A DNA stretch of 64,000 bases from Vombatus ursinus (lineage: Eukaryota > Chordata > Mammalia > Diprotodontia > Vombatidae): the NCBI RefSeq assembly GCF_900497805.2, contig NW_020954557.1, positions 2,823,416 through 2,887,415 on the forward strand, read 5' to 3'. A program made the translations under genes and the position numbers. Numbering within the stretch: position 1 is the first letter of the stretch; every line of letters begins with the position of its first letter. Below, piece by piece: positions 22,880-35,700 of this stretch. Under the pieces are notes generated by a model. It worked only from the letters and a program-made list of their open reading frames with translations. It was not told where the DNA came from and ran no database searches.

Positions 22880-24345
22880 CATTCAGGGACCTGGAAGTGA
22901 AATAAGAATTGTTGAAAGAAATAGAGACTCTACCATCTGCTCCACCCTCACTTTAATCTCTTGCATGAGTGCCCTTGGAAATCATTCCAAAATGACCAAT
23001 AAATGGCATCCTCCTCTGGGTCCCTGTTCATCTCTGAAGCATCATGTTTTTAGAAATCACATATGACTGGAATAACCAAATACCCATCCAGAAGAACAGA
23101 GAGAACTGGTTCCCCAGAATCCCTGGGGTGATGCCAGAAGTAAGACATTTTAATATCTAAGTGAACATTTCCCCAATCCAGTGACAAAACCGACAATACG
23201 ACGTGGTCCTGACATACGACTATTTGTGGCCGCCTGGATGACAAGTGATTGAATGTCAGCAAGCAGAAATGAAGAGAATTGATGCTGGTGAGGAAACAGG
23301 ACTGCACCAACAGCAGCTGTGTCATCTTTCAGCAAATAGCTGTGGGCTAATACTCTGAAAGAAGAGGGGAAATTCAGTCAGACAGCTGGGCTCCAAGCCA
23401 GCTGTGAAAGTTGCTGAGGTAAGTTAGGATTATTCCCACCAGGCTTTAGTCCTCTTGCTCTGGGCAACAGTATGTATAAGAGTCTTTTTGAGAAAATCCA
23501 AGAATGAATCCATGAGTCAGGTACTGTACCAAAATCTTCCCGGAATAAGTCAGGTTCACTTCATACTTCATCTAAGACATTTGTTTATTCCTGGAAATAT
23601 ACAGAAGGTCTCACTCTAAAACTGTGCTCAGCACAGCCTTCCTAAAAGACAAAGTTATGAGTTATCACAGACATTTTTTTAAAATCTTCAGGTACTCCTG
23701 CAGTGTCTGCTACCAGTCCCTGCTGCATTGTATACAGCAGAGGGTAGTGGATCACTTGAACTTGGAAGTTCTGACCTGCAGTGGGTTAAGTCCATTGGGA
23801 GTCTGCAGTGTCCAGCTTTAATATGGTGAGATTTGGGAAGGAGGAGAGGTAGCAGGATGAGTATGGAGGGGTAAACAAATCAGAAACTAAGCAGGTCAGA
23901 GCTCCTATGCAGCCAATAGGGGAAAGTGGGTGCATGAGTGGCTACTATATACTTGTCTACTGAGCAAGATAGAGAGACCTAATCTTAAAAAACAACACAA
24001 CACAAAACAAAAACAAACAAAAAAGGAAAAGAAAAGAAAGGAAAAGGAAGATAAAGAGAGAAAAATCTAGAGGTTGTGGAAGCTTAGGGGTCAATGTCAC
24101 CGGCATCAAGGTTAGGTACACGAAGGTTACTAACCACCGATTTAGTTGCTGTTATTGACCTCTCTGAAACAGATCAGCAAGGACCATGTCTGGGAGGAGT
24201 TAAGCTGCAGGATTCTGGGACCATGCAACTTTATCATTATCATTTTTATTCTGGTATCATGCCTCCTTTCCCTCCATTTTAATCAAATAAATATTACCAT
24301 TGTTTCTGGAAAGACCCTGTCAATTTACTGCCCTGCTATATCACT
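22880..24345. other. intergenic, no repeat recognised
   Basis: Contains a small CpG-retaining patch (23191-23232) and a purine/A-rich run (about 23985-24062). No exon pattern. Confidence 0.5.
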
Positions 24346-26440
24346 CAGTCATTCATTTGTCAAGGGTTTATTAATCGCTTACTCTGTGCCAGAAATTGGA
24401 AATACAAAGAAAGACAACAAACCCTGTCTTCAAGGAACTGACATTTTTTTTTTTTTTTGGCTAGGCAATGGGGTTAAGTGACTTGCCCAGAGTCACACAG
24501 CTAGTGAGTGTCAAGTGTCCGAGGCCAGATTTGAACTCAGATGTTCCTGAATTCAGAGTCACTGCTCTATCCACTGTGCCATCTAGCTGCCCCAGAACAG
24601 ACATTCTAATGGAGGAGGCAAACATACAAATAACTAGATGCATAGAGGCTATATATTCAGAGTAGATAAAAAAGTAATCTCAGAGATGGCACTAGCAGCT
24701 GGGATAACCCAGGCCTTGAATAAAAGGTAGAATTTAAGTTGAATCTTGAGAGAAGCCAGGGAAACTAGGAGGTGGAGGTAAGGAGAAAGAGTATCCCGGA
24801 TGTGGAGGAAAATCCATTCAAAGGACATAGATAGGAAATGGAGCATTTTATGTAGCAAGCAGACAAGTATGGCTGGATTATAGTGTGCTATGGAGAAGAG
24901 TAAAGTTGAAAGGTAGTAAGGGGGCAGGTTGTGAAGAACTTTAAAAGCCAAATGGAGGACTATATTTGAATCTGGAGGTCAAAGGGTTACACTGGACTTT
25001 ACTGACTTGGAGGGTGGGGTTGATGTGATCAGACCAACACTTTAGGAAAATCCCTTTAGAAATTGAGTGGTCGATAGATTGGAGTGGGGAAAGACATGGG
25101 ATGGGGAGACTAATTAGAAGCCTATTGCAATAGTCCAAGTGAGAAGTGATAACAAGCACCAGGATGGTTGGTTGTGTGAATGGAAAGAAGGAGACCCATG
25201 GGAAAGACATTGTGAAAACAGAAATGACAGGATTTAGCAACATAGATTCGGGGTGAGAGAGAGTGAGGAGTCGAGAATAAACCTGGGTGACTAGGAAAGG
25301 ATGATGGTATCCTCCACAGTGATAGAGAAGTTTGGAAGAGGGGAGAATTTGAAGACAAAACTAATGAGTTCTGTTTTGGAAATGTTGAATTCAAGATGTC
25401 TAAAAGGTATGTGGTGATGTGGGACTGGAACTCAGGAGACAGACTAGATCTGAATATATATTCATCTGCACCTAGGAATCATCTATAAAGAGATGATAAT
25501 GAAATCTATGGCAGCTCATGAGATCACCAAGCAAGATAAAGTAGAGGGAAAAGAGAGGAGGTCCCAAGACAGTTTGGTGGATATCCAGAGTTGGTGGGTA
25601 TGACTTGAACAAAGATCCAGCAAAGGAGACTGAGGGGCACTCAGAAAGGAAGGAGGAGAACCAAGAAAGGAAAGAATATCCAAGAGAAGAAGGCGATCAA
25701 CAATATTAAAGATTGTAGAGGTCAAGCAGTATGAAAATTGAAAAAAGGCCATTGAATTTAACAATTAAGAAGTCATCAGTAATGTTGGAGAGAACAGTTG
25801 TTTATTGAATAATAAGGTTCAGAAACCAAATTGCAGAGCGTTAAAAAAAAGAGAATAAAAGGATAGGAAGTGGAAGCACCTATGTAGATGGCTTTATCAG
25901 GAGTTTAGCAGAGAAGAGATATTTGTCAAGAATCAGCAAGGGTGATCAGATCGAGGAAAGAAGTTTCCCCCCCACCCTTTTTAGGATGGGAGAGACATAA
26001 GTGTATTTGCAGGCAATAAGAAAGGAACTGGTAGAAAGGGGGAGTGGGTGGGTGGGTGAGAATCATAGTTGGAGCAATATGTTGCAGAAGACAGGAGGGG
26101 ATGGGATCAATGGTGCTTGTGGAGGGGTCGGCCTTGACTACAGAGAAGCTTTGCCTCTTCATCTGAAACAAGATTGAAGGAGGAGACAATTGGGGAAGAT
26201 ATGTGAGTAATGTAAGTCAGGGAGGAGAGAAAGGAGGAACATCTCCATGAAAGGCGTTAATTTTTTTCAGTGAAATATGAGAGGAGTTCCTCAGGAAAAA
26301 GGAGGAGATGATACCATGGGAAGTTTGAGGAAAGACAAGGTTTGGAACAGCAGCTACAGAGAGTGGGATAACCAATTGATTAGGAAAAAGTAGCACATTT
26401 GCCTTAATGCAATGAGAGCCCAGTCGACATTAGATAAAAT
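24346..26440 (-). mobile_element. long LINE-2 copy (ORF2 part and tail), split by a SINE
   Basis: The reversed L2 tail starts at 24359 and the copy runs about 2 kb. On -, frames at 26189-25516 retain broken reverse-transcriptase wording: STSTIDPIPSCLLQHIAPT, then a TIFNIVDRLLLLDILSFLG block corresponding to the L2 AAFDTVDHSLLLDTLS region. It has many substitutions and several frame breaks, so it is old. Confidence 0.8.
24442..24597 (-). mobile_element. poly(A)-tailed tRNA SINE inserted in LINE-2
   Basis: A poly-T run, then TGACTTGCCCAGAGTCACAC through CATCTAGCTGCCCC. Flanked by near-identical GAACTGACATT / GAACAGACATT, a likely target-site duplication. It lacks the RTE tail of the other SINEs, so it was probably moved by L1. 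Confidence 0.85.
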
Positions 26441-26484
26441 AAATTTATAGTGGATCTACTTGCCATCTTTATGGATTCTCTTTC

Positions 26485-26630
26485 TGGCCACCACTCCTCT
26501 TCATGTGCCATCTTCCTCATAATAATATAAGCTCCTTAAGTATAAGGACTGTCTTGATTTTGCAGTCATATTCCTAATACTTAGCACAGTGCTAAGTCTT
26601 TTGGAAGTACTTAAAGGTTTTTCATTAACA
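26485..26630 (+). mobile_element. LINE-2 tail
   Basis: AAGCTCCTTAAGTATAAGGA then TACTTAGCACAGTGCTAAG. Confidence 0.65.
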
Positions 26631-26882
26631 GAACTACTGAGCAGGAATGCAACAAAAAATTTTTTTAGATTCTAAAGCATATGAAAGAACAAATACAAGA
26701 TGTATTTAAAAATCCCTTACAACATTACTAATTTGGCTTCAATATATCTTTCTGTAGTAAATATGTTAAGGTAAAGTCAGGAATAAGACTGATTCCACGG
26801 GAGAAAATTCCTTTGTGCAAAATATCCAGACACCTCAGACTGGGTTTCCTGCTGGTTGGTTCTATTATCATAATTCAAGTCC

Positions 26883-27296
26883 TTATGAGAATGAAGTTGA
26901 GTTTTCCTTGAGAAGTCTACTTTTCTCTATGAAGTAAAGTCCTTTAGGCTGAAACAACAATAATAGCTTGAAACATTTCACAGTTGACTTGAGGTGGCCC
27001 AGTGACATGAGGCACCCAGGCAATGTGTTCAGTTTGGTCAGTAACTCAGAGATTCTTTCAGTGACTGGCATGTACTTTCTCCATATGGCTTTGTGTTTGG
27101 AGATGAGTTTTCTTATTTTCCATCTCTTGTCTGTGATTTCATCTGCAATGTTGATTATTTGAACAAAGTGTTCAATGAAGTACTGAGGAAAGCTGACTTC
27201 TCTTACCATCCTTGCCTCAGGACACTTTTGTGCAGCTATTTTAAAAAAGTGAGTCAGATCTAAAGATGCTAGTTTTACTATCAATTCAGTGTGCAT
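26883..27296 (-). other. unassigned 137-codon ORF
   Basis: An uninterrupted frame from an ATG at 27296 to a stop at 26883. It is Lys/Ile/Leu rich with predicted-helical wording (RWKIRKLISKHKAIWRKYM, VTERISELLTKLN). It lies outside any repeat I recognise, between the 3' ends of the two genes. I do not recognise the family. It could be a decayed processed gene copy, a transposon fragment or a chance ORF. No splice pattern or close promoter is visible. Confidence 0.25.
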
Positions 27297-27305
27297 ACAA
27301 ATCTA

Positions 27306-27576
27306 AACCCAGAGCCATAACTAGAAATTTTTGTGCCATGGATACATGCTGCAAGAGTGAGCAAGAGGGATAGGCAGAGGATGGATAGGCCGAGGGCAGG
27401 GGAAGCACACCACAGATTCTCACCTGGTAGCTTACAATTTCAACTATTCTTGCTAATTAGGGGGAAAGTTCTGTTGTTTCTATGGGGCTAGTAGACTGCA
27501 AGTGCTGTTTGTTCCTTATAAATTCAGTGCTCTGGGGAATAGCCCAAATTGCCCCTCTCTAGTTATGTCTCTGACC
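27306..27576 (+). mobile_element. possible hAT-like MITE with 15-bp TIRs
   Basis: CAGAGCCATAACTAG near 27310 and CTAGTTATGTCTCTG near 27573 are inverted copies with one mismatch, about 270 bases apart. Internal wording (TTTTTGTGCCATGG; CTCTGGGGAATAGCCCAAAT) suits a non-autonomous DNA transposon. No clear 8-bp target duplication. Confidence 0.5.
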
Positions 27577-27681
27577 CAAACAATGGCAGAGCATCATCAG
27601 TCTAAACACAGTCTGGTTTCCCCTATACCTCCTAAAAGTTTATGTAACTCTTGCAAAAATTCTGATATGATAATTTATAGT

Positions 27682-27823
27682 ACAGTATAGTATAGTATAG
27701 TATAGTATAGTATAGTATAGTATAGTATAGNNNNNNNNNNAGTATAGTATAGTATAGTATAGTATAGTATAGTATAGTATAGTATAGTATAGTATAGTAT
27801 AGTATAGTATAGTATAGTATAGT
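27682..27823 (+). repeat. (AGTAT)n pentanucleotide array with 10-N gap
   Basis: Nearly pure TATAG/AGTAT units on both sides of N at 27731-27740. Length uncertain. Confidence 0.97.
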
Positions 27824-27854
27824 AGTACCTTGTTCTGTAATCCTCCTAGGGAGG

Positions 27855-27990
27855 GAGTATATACAGAGTACTGGATCTGGCTCTATCCACTAATTCTTTG
27901 ACAATGGACAAGTTCAATTGCCCTTTCTGAACCTCAGTTTCATCATGAGTAAAACAGAAAGGTTGAACTCAGTCTTTTTTCTGTGATCAC
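27855..27990 (+). mobile_element. CORE-SINE fragment
   Basis: GAACCTCAGTTTCATCATGA then AGGTTGAACTCAGTC and TGTGATCAC. Confidence 0.5.
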
Positions 27991-28619
27991 ATAATGTGGA
28001 GGGGATAGGTATGTGGGGACAAAGAGAACACACAAACACATATCAGGAGGACAAGAAGAATGCACATATTATAGCTTTCTGTTTAATAGTGTTAGAAATG
28101 TACTATGTGTCACTATGTCCATAGAGGACATAATTTAATCTATAATTGTGGTGAGTTGCTCTACAATGTAGTTCTACTTTCTTTAACAGTGTCTATTTAA
28201 TTGTCTTCAGGCACAGTTGGGTTGCCTATTTTAAGATCTGTATGTTTTACCCTGATTTAAAAACTTTTCTATTCCTGTAGATCTTGATTTTGCATCAAAA
28301 GTACAGTAGAACTTTTTCTGTATTCCATACAAAATATAGGAATACCTGAGAAGTCCAGAGGCTCAATTTTGAAAAAAAAATACTTCATATGTTATTAGAA
28401 TTATCAAAATCTCCTGAGCAAGTGTTTTGCTCCTATCACCCATAGACTCATGATTTTTCTTTGTCTGCTTCCTGAGTGAAGATTAATCCATTCTCTTCCA
28501 TCTTATTCCCTTTATTCCACATGCATTATATATTTTAAAGAGTCCATTATTCCTCACCCTTCTGTGTATTTGTGAGTCATATTGGATTTCCAATTTCAGA
28601 GACATTTTCAAGGTTTTGG
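27991..28619. other. intergenic, nothing recognised
   Basis: AT-rich, with no repeat or exon pattern. Possible downstream end of the GALNT5 transcript. Confidence 0.5.
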
Positions 28620-29606
28620 GGAGGAGTTTTATCTTTATTTTTGGTAAAAGAACCTTTTCCTTTTAGAGTTCTATTTTTGTTTCCTTTGTTTCAGGTCTCT
28701 CCCCACTGCCTACCTTGGTCCCATACTATATTTTGATTTTATGCCTGAATTTCTTATTTCTAAAATGTGTTGTAACCCAATGTTGGAATCATAGTCCTGG
28801 AAGTGGAAGGTTCTTCTAAATGTTACATTGGTTCTCTTTAATTCTTATTGTGAGATCTTTAGTTCTTTTAAACCCATACTAGCAAAAAAGCTATGAACAT
28901 GACAGACTTTGAAGCGAAATTTGAAGAGCAAAGAGAAGGAGGAAGGCACTTCAAGCCAGAGGTTGGTTAAACATATGAAGATCTCTTCTTTGCCACTAGT
29001 ATTATAGACTCATGAACTAAGAAAGGATTATGCAAAGCTAACCAGTCCACTTGCTTTCATTTAAAACCACCCTTAAAGCATCACAGATTGACATGAACAT
29101 CTGAGGTCATACCAGCTTGAGAAACTCAGGTGATAAAGCAATTTTTGTTTAAGAAATGCAGTCGGAAGTAAAGGCCAGGCTATTATTAATAATCTTTGGT
29201 TATCATCAAATGCCCTCACAGAGTACTACCATGCTCACCAAATAATTTCTCACAGTACCATGGATTTCCTCCACAGTTAATTCTGAGATTAAATCTAATT
29301 GTGCATAGATCTTGATAAAGCTTGTGGAGGGAGATGATGAAGTTCTAGCACAGTTGAGTGAGAAAGACAAATTCAGTGTTGTCAAATGCTGAAGTAGGGC
29401 CCCAGTCCAAATATGGAAAGCAGTCCCCTGAGTTACCCTTAAGTTAAATGACACCATCTTGATGTAGCTTCAGACTTTCTTTCTCAAGTTCCATTAGTGT
29501 TGAAATCATCACTGAATAATGTAACATTATTTGAAATCCTTGTCCCAATGTCTAGTGACCCTCACTAGATGAGACCATCATGGTTTGGCTCTGATTATCT
29601 CCCTTT
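28620..29606 (-). other. GALNT5: GALNT5 3' UTR (probable)
   Basis: About 970 bases without a recognised repeat follow the stop. The first AATAAA on this strand is at 28639-28634 (TTTATT on +), and another is at 28516-28511. The true cleavage site cannot be set from sequence. Confidence 0.4.
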
Positions 29607-29747
29607 TCAGGCTACATAGTACTTTTCAAATTTCCATTTCTGATATGGATTCATGGAATCACAGGCAGTTGCCTTTAGGGTCTTTCCAGAAGGGCTTGCC
29701 TCCAAGCACCTCAGCTGCGTCCAGTGTTCAAGAATAAGGTGGTCCAT
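29607..29747 (-). CDS. GALNT5: GALNT5 terminal exon
   Basis: 141 bases: 46 codons ([18 protein letters not shown] through [14 protein letters not shown]) and a TGA stop at 29609-29607. The acceptor is TTCTTTTTAG. It encodes the gamma lectin repeat with its closing QKW (QxW) motif. The end YYVA compares with YYEA in remembered human GALNT5. Confidence 0.96.
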   Translation of the reverse strand: MDHLILEHWTQLRCLEASPSGKTLKATACDSMNPYQKWKFEKYYVA

Positions 29748-32700
29748 CTAAAAAGAAAGAGGATATGGGAATGAGCCACTAAATTCAGTTCAGCAGTCAA
29801 CATTTACATGGAACTGGAAGAAGAAATCAAAACAAGTCATGAATTTTATCATTCCTTAATATTTCCCCTATCAACTGTTCACATCATAAATTCATGGTCT
29901 TTAAAAATATATATATTTATAAAAGGCTGTGTAGTTTCTCTCTATCTTGGATCTAAGTTAGCTCACCTCTGTCAAGTTACATGAGAAGGAAAAGAACAAT
30001 TCTTTGGTGGTGTGAATGGTAGTTAGATTCTTCAACGAAAATTTATAAATGAGGTCTCTTATATAGAGAATATGGCAAAATCCATTAGTTGATGACAACA
30101 AAATAAAAGAGAAGCTGTTAATTTGTTAATTAAATCCATGCATTAGGATTCTATTTATAAAATGTTAAAAGAGGATGAAGGGAAGCAGCATGGTGTAAGC
30201 AGAAAATGCCATAGCTTTAGAGTGAGAGGACCTGAGTTCATATCTCACTTCTGGCACTACCTAGGTGACCTTGGGCAAATTACTTAACTCCTTTGGGTCT
30301 CAGGTTCTGTCCACATCTGTAAAATGAGGGATTTGGGCTAGACGGTGTCTGAGGTCTCTTTAAACTCCGTGCCTATGATCCCATAAGTATTTGAACTATT
30401 ATGTTTCTATTGCAATCTCTGGCAATCTACATGCTGACATTCTCAAAAGGTAGATCTGATAGGACAGAGGTGAACTCTTTCCTCAGATATGGTAGATACT
30501 CTACCCAGTCCTTGCCTATGGGTTTATGCTTTTCAGACTATAACTTCCTCTCAATTATCCATGATAATTGCAAGTGGGATCCAAAGGTGTTCATATTTGA
30601 TTTTGAAATGCTCTATAATATTTTACTTGGCTTTACCTTCCTAATTATGTTTTTTAAAGATAATTATTTATAATTAATTTACATTATCTGAGTATACACT
30701 GGCTGAAGATGGGTGGGAAATAAGTGGTGTAGGAACGTATTCATTTGGTGCATGAGGAAGTTACTCTACCATATAATAATATAAAACAAAATCCCCATGG
30801 ACAGTCCCGATTGGATGTCCTACATGTTGATATTAAAGAACTGATTGCCTAAGTATTCCTCACTTTACCAACACTCAACTTATGCCCAATCCACATATAC
30901 ATTCAGGATGGGAACATAGAGCCCCAATGCCCACTTTGGAGACATCAACTTTTCTTCTGCAATTCACAACAACCCCATGACCTAGAGAGATGACTTCTTT
31001 ATGCTATTTAGAGTGGTGCCTTCTCTTACATCATGTAACAAAGTTAACAAGTTAACAGTGCTCAGGATGTTATAGCCCAATAGTACTCTGTGCCAAATGC
31101 CAATGAAAACATTTGTTTTTGGTATTCCTATTTGGGACTCAGGGGAAATAAAATCCTAACGAAACAATTGGGTTTTTGGCATTCCTATTTGGGAGTTAGG
31201 AAAAAATTGTATTAGAAACAAAGTTGTAAATAGTCATTAAATAAAGGTGCAATAGAAATATACTTTAAGCTAATCATGTATGAAGATGGCCTTTGTGGGC
31301 TGACCTGGAAATGGAGGCAGTGTGGTAGAGAAAGGCAGCATGGTGTAGTGTGTTACTTGAAATAGGGAAGACTTGGGTTCACATCCTGCCTCATATACTT
31401 CCCAACTGTATGACCCTGGACAAGTCAAGAAAGCTCACTGGGCCTGTTTCCTCATCTGTAAAAAAGAAGGGGCTAAACTCCATGACCTCTATGATCTGCT
31501 TCTGTTCTAAAATGATGATCCTATCAACATAATCACCATTTATGGCATTGTTTCTATGAGGAGGAGTAGTCTGGTGTCTAAAACACCCCATATAAATATG
31601 GTCTTTTGGGACATAATCTGGACACAAGTTGATGATGGTACACCCTAGAAAACAATTTGCCACCATTTATTCTTGACTTCTTATGGGGTCAGGGGACATT
31701 TTTATTATCATTTAGAAAAGAAGCCAAGACTTCTCCCAAAATGTCACTTTTTTTCTCAGGGGGTCATTGGAGGCAGAGTAAAATTGTAATAGGCCCTTTG
31801 CAGGCATATTTTTGAAAGTACCTAACAGTAACTGTTCATCAAAGGTCAATGACCTTTTAAAAAATAATGTGCCAAGGTGATGACTCCTTTCCTTCTGGTG
31901 TGAAAGGGTAGTGGAGGGAGCTGCTGCATATACTCTGGTTTTTAGGATTACATGGCTTACTAAAGGTCATATCACATGTCACTGGATGAATGCATACTAT
32001 CATTTTCAGTCTCTGAGTTTTTGGTGGGTTGCTTGCTTTGTCATTCAGCTCAGTTTTACTGTAACAACCACCGAAGCCTCACTGTGTTCTAGTTCCTGGT
32101 TTGTTTTACTGGTATTTGGCCTGGGGTTTTCAGTCTGCAGATTTATTTCCTTGACTTAATCTTTATGTTAGTAAGGGGAAAACTATTAGCTCTTGTGTGA
32201 TCATGATGACCCTTTAGTGTGCTATTATTATAGGTGAATTTTTAAGAAGAAATGAGACTAGAGAAAGGCATTTGCCAAATGTATAGATCATTATAAGAGC
32301 TTTAAATGTCATGTTGCCATATTAAAAAATATTCCAAGTTTTTCTAAGAAAGTGAGGGAGAAAGAGAAAGAGAGAGAACTTTTGTTCATATGTTAAGATG
32401 CCACTTTTTATACATTATCAGAGCAATGACTTGGGTGGGGCAAAAGAACTTTGTCTCAGGCTTTTTAAATTTAGAGGACACAGATATTTAACACATGAAT
32501 TTCTTTAGGAGCTAGAAACATTCACTTACTAACTAGGAGCTGAGTACCTAGCTGGCAAAAGCAATGAATTAAAATGGGAAGCTACTAAAATATGCACATT
32601 ATTAGTAATGTCAACCTGTGAACCATGATAGAAACTAATTGTTGTTCCTGCTCGAGTCATAGCTACTTCTGTTAATTTTACATATGAATTGAAAAGATGT

Positions 32701-35700
32701 CATAAAGGCCAGTTAGTGCTGCTTGCCCAAGGCACCAAAATTGATAGTTATAGTCCCGATGTATATATTCACCTCATAGCCCTATATCTTAGAGAAAGAG
32801 TGATGTTGTTTGGATTTTTATTCTAGACCACAATGTTGTGGAGCACATTGTATCTTTTTTTAAGATACAAGGGATATAGTAGAGACTCTGGAGACTGAAG
32901 GCCTGGGTTCAAATCCTACCTGTGACACTCACAACCTGTATAACCTTGAGCAAGTCACTTAACCTCCATTTAGATTAGGTTGCCTCTGAGTTCCCTTTAA
33001 GATTTAGCTCTGTGATCTTATGTTGGCCCCAAATCAGAGGCCATGTCAGAAGATAACTTACTTTCTTTTCTTCTCTATCACAGATTCTAAATTGGTAAGA
33101 TTACTTCTTCTTCAAGTTCCCATCATTTCTACAGTAAGAACCAATTTCTCTTTATTTATTAGAATTATTTTCAGAAAAGCACCTCATCTTATCACTTAGG
33201 CCACTTTTGGAAGGGCTAAGACAAGAAATAAAACCCCAGGTTCAGCTAGAAGCCTTTCCTGCTCTCCTTAATGCTAATGCTTTGCTGCTAAGATTTTCAA
33301 TTTGTCCTATCTTTATCTTGTTTGTAAATAGTTTTTCTTTTTGCCTATTGCCTCCCCCATTAGAGTGTGAGCTGCTTGAGAGTGAGGACTGTTATTTGCC
33401 TTTCTTGTATCCTGAATGCTTAGTGCAGTGCTTGGCACATAGTAGGCACTTACTTAATAATTGCTTGTAGACTTGAGGAAGGGCATCATACCACTAATAT
33501 CTGTCATTTGAAGTCCCCAACTTTCTATAAACTTAACTTTCATGCTAGGATTGAGTTCTGTTTCCCAAATTCTTCATCTATTTCCTCCTTCCCTTCTGGT
33601 GGTCTGTAGTATACTCACATGACAGTATGCCTTCTGTTTTTCCCTTCTTTGATCTTCACACAAATGCTGTCAGCTATATTTACCATACCATTCCTGGATT
33701 TGCCCATGTGAACGTACACTTTTAATAAAGATATAATGAATATCCATGACACCCTTTATCTATTCTGCTCCTGTTGAATGTGGTATACTATTTCATAGCC
33801 ACATTCCAATCACGCATCCCATCCCAACATTCAAATTCCTATGAGGTTGCATTTATTTCCTTGCACTAGGATCTCCAGTTCACCTTGCGTATAATACAAT
33901 TAAATTCATCAGCATATAGATATCATTGGTCAGGGCTTTTATTGATGGCTGTAGGTTTTATTACTGGCTGTCTTCTTTGATATTGTCTCTTGTAAATTAG
34001 TGGTTCTATTTACTGATATTATTTTTCCTATATTCTACCTGCCACTCTTTGTGGCATCTAACTTGGAAAATATATGTGGGCAGTTTTTCTCCCTCCCTTT
34101 CCATTTTAGTCTAAAGACTTCAGATTTACAAGACTCCAGACAAATTTTTATTGACCCTTGTTAATTATACTTCACCTCTGCTCAAGAATTAAGCATTCTT
34201 ATATTTTAAGCTTTAATCCAGAAAGGTTCCAAACATCACCTTACCCAACTTTTCACTTCTCAAATTTACCTTTCTCTTATGAAGTCCCTTCTTTTAATTG
34301 GAAGCAATGATGAAAATGCCATCTATACTTTTAAAATACTAAGTTTCATGCTCAGAATAAATTCCTGGTGCCTTCTGGCATTATCATTCATCCCCACATG
34401 AATCACCAGAAGTGGGTAGTGGTTGTCAGTTTTGACAAGTCTTGGGAGGTTCTCAGTCATATTCTGGATACATTGCCCAAATACAGTAGATCTCTCAATA
34501 TTTTTGTCAGATTAACCAGTATATAATTTTACAATTCTCAGAAGGGACTCACCAGCCACTACTGTCATTGCTTTTTACTTTGACCATTAAAAGATTACCT
34601 CTCTCCTTATGGCTTCTGTGAAACCACATCATTCTTTGGACTATAAGAAGCTGTCTCAGAGGGTGTTATTTCCTCCTCTTGGAAAAAAACCTCATACCTA
34701 TTTCTTAGTTTCAAGCATTCAGTAACCTTTTTCCCTGTTTCTTCATATCACATTGTTCCACCCTTAACCTTCTGACACAGATGAAAATTCCTTTCTGCTT
34801 CTTCAGCTCCTTTTATCATCTTTGGTTTACCTTGAAGCATTTCCTTTCTTTTTTTCCAGGAGGCTTTCATTTTCTCAGCTTACTTAAAGGGGGAAAGGCA
34901 TCATATATCCCTTTTACCTCCTTCTCCAGAAAAGAGACCTATCTGCACTTTGTGCAAAATATCTCTTATGCAGCTCAGGGCAAAAGCAAAAATACTACAA
35001 TGTCTAAAGTTCATTGCAAAATTCCCTTTGCATTTTATGCCTCCTGGAAGTGAGGTCATTAGTTTCCTATAATTCTTGCCGGTAGCTGTCATAGACAACT
35101 CTTATGGCAAAATGATAATTTGCCCTACCTCTTTGCTCTGTTGGGCCTCCTATTTATAGTGGATTTCCAAATTTTTCTTGCTATATGCTTCTTGACGATA
35201 GTTCTTTCTGACCAGTGACTTGTTTGAGGTCACATAGTCAACAAACTGTAGAGGTGGACCTTTAACCTAGGTTCCTGGACCTTTCTTATTCTGTCCTATT
35301 TCCATTAGATTAGGGATTCTTAACCTCCTTTTGTGTCAGGGACCTCTGGCATTCTGATGAAACTTACGGACCCCTTTTTCAGGATAATGTTTTAAATGTA
35401 GAAAATAAAACGCATAAGATTCCAAAGAAATAATTTATAGTGAAAACAGAGATGTAATTGTTTTCCACCCAAGATCACACACTTCCTGAAATCTATCCAC
35501 AGACCTTTAGGGAGTTCTAGTGATCACATGCTAAGAACTTTTGCGTTCAATGTCTCCTTTCTTTCATCAGGGAATTTGAACCAAAGATCTGAAGGTATTA
35601 AAGTTCTGCTTGTGCAAAAAGAGGCTTTGAAAAGGGTAGGTGCCTTAGTATATCCAGCCCTATTTAAATGTAGGTATCCTAAGTCATGTGTTTCCTGTTC

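Noticed and set aside
24346-26440. A host gene on - in the purine-rich 2-kb block
   Set aside because: The frames match broken LINE-2 reverse transcriptase and tail.
27682-27823. Regular repeats as a possible CRISPR array
   Set aside because: A pure tandem microsatellite without spacers, in a vertebrate genome.
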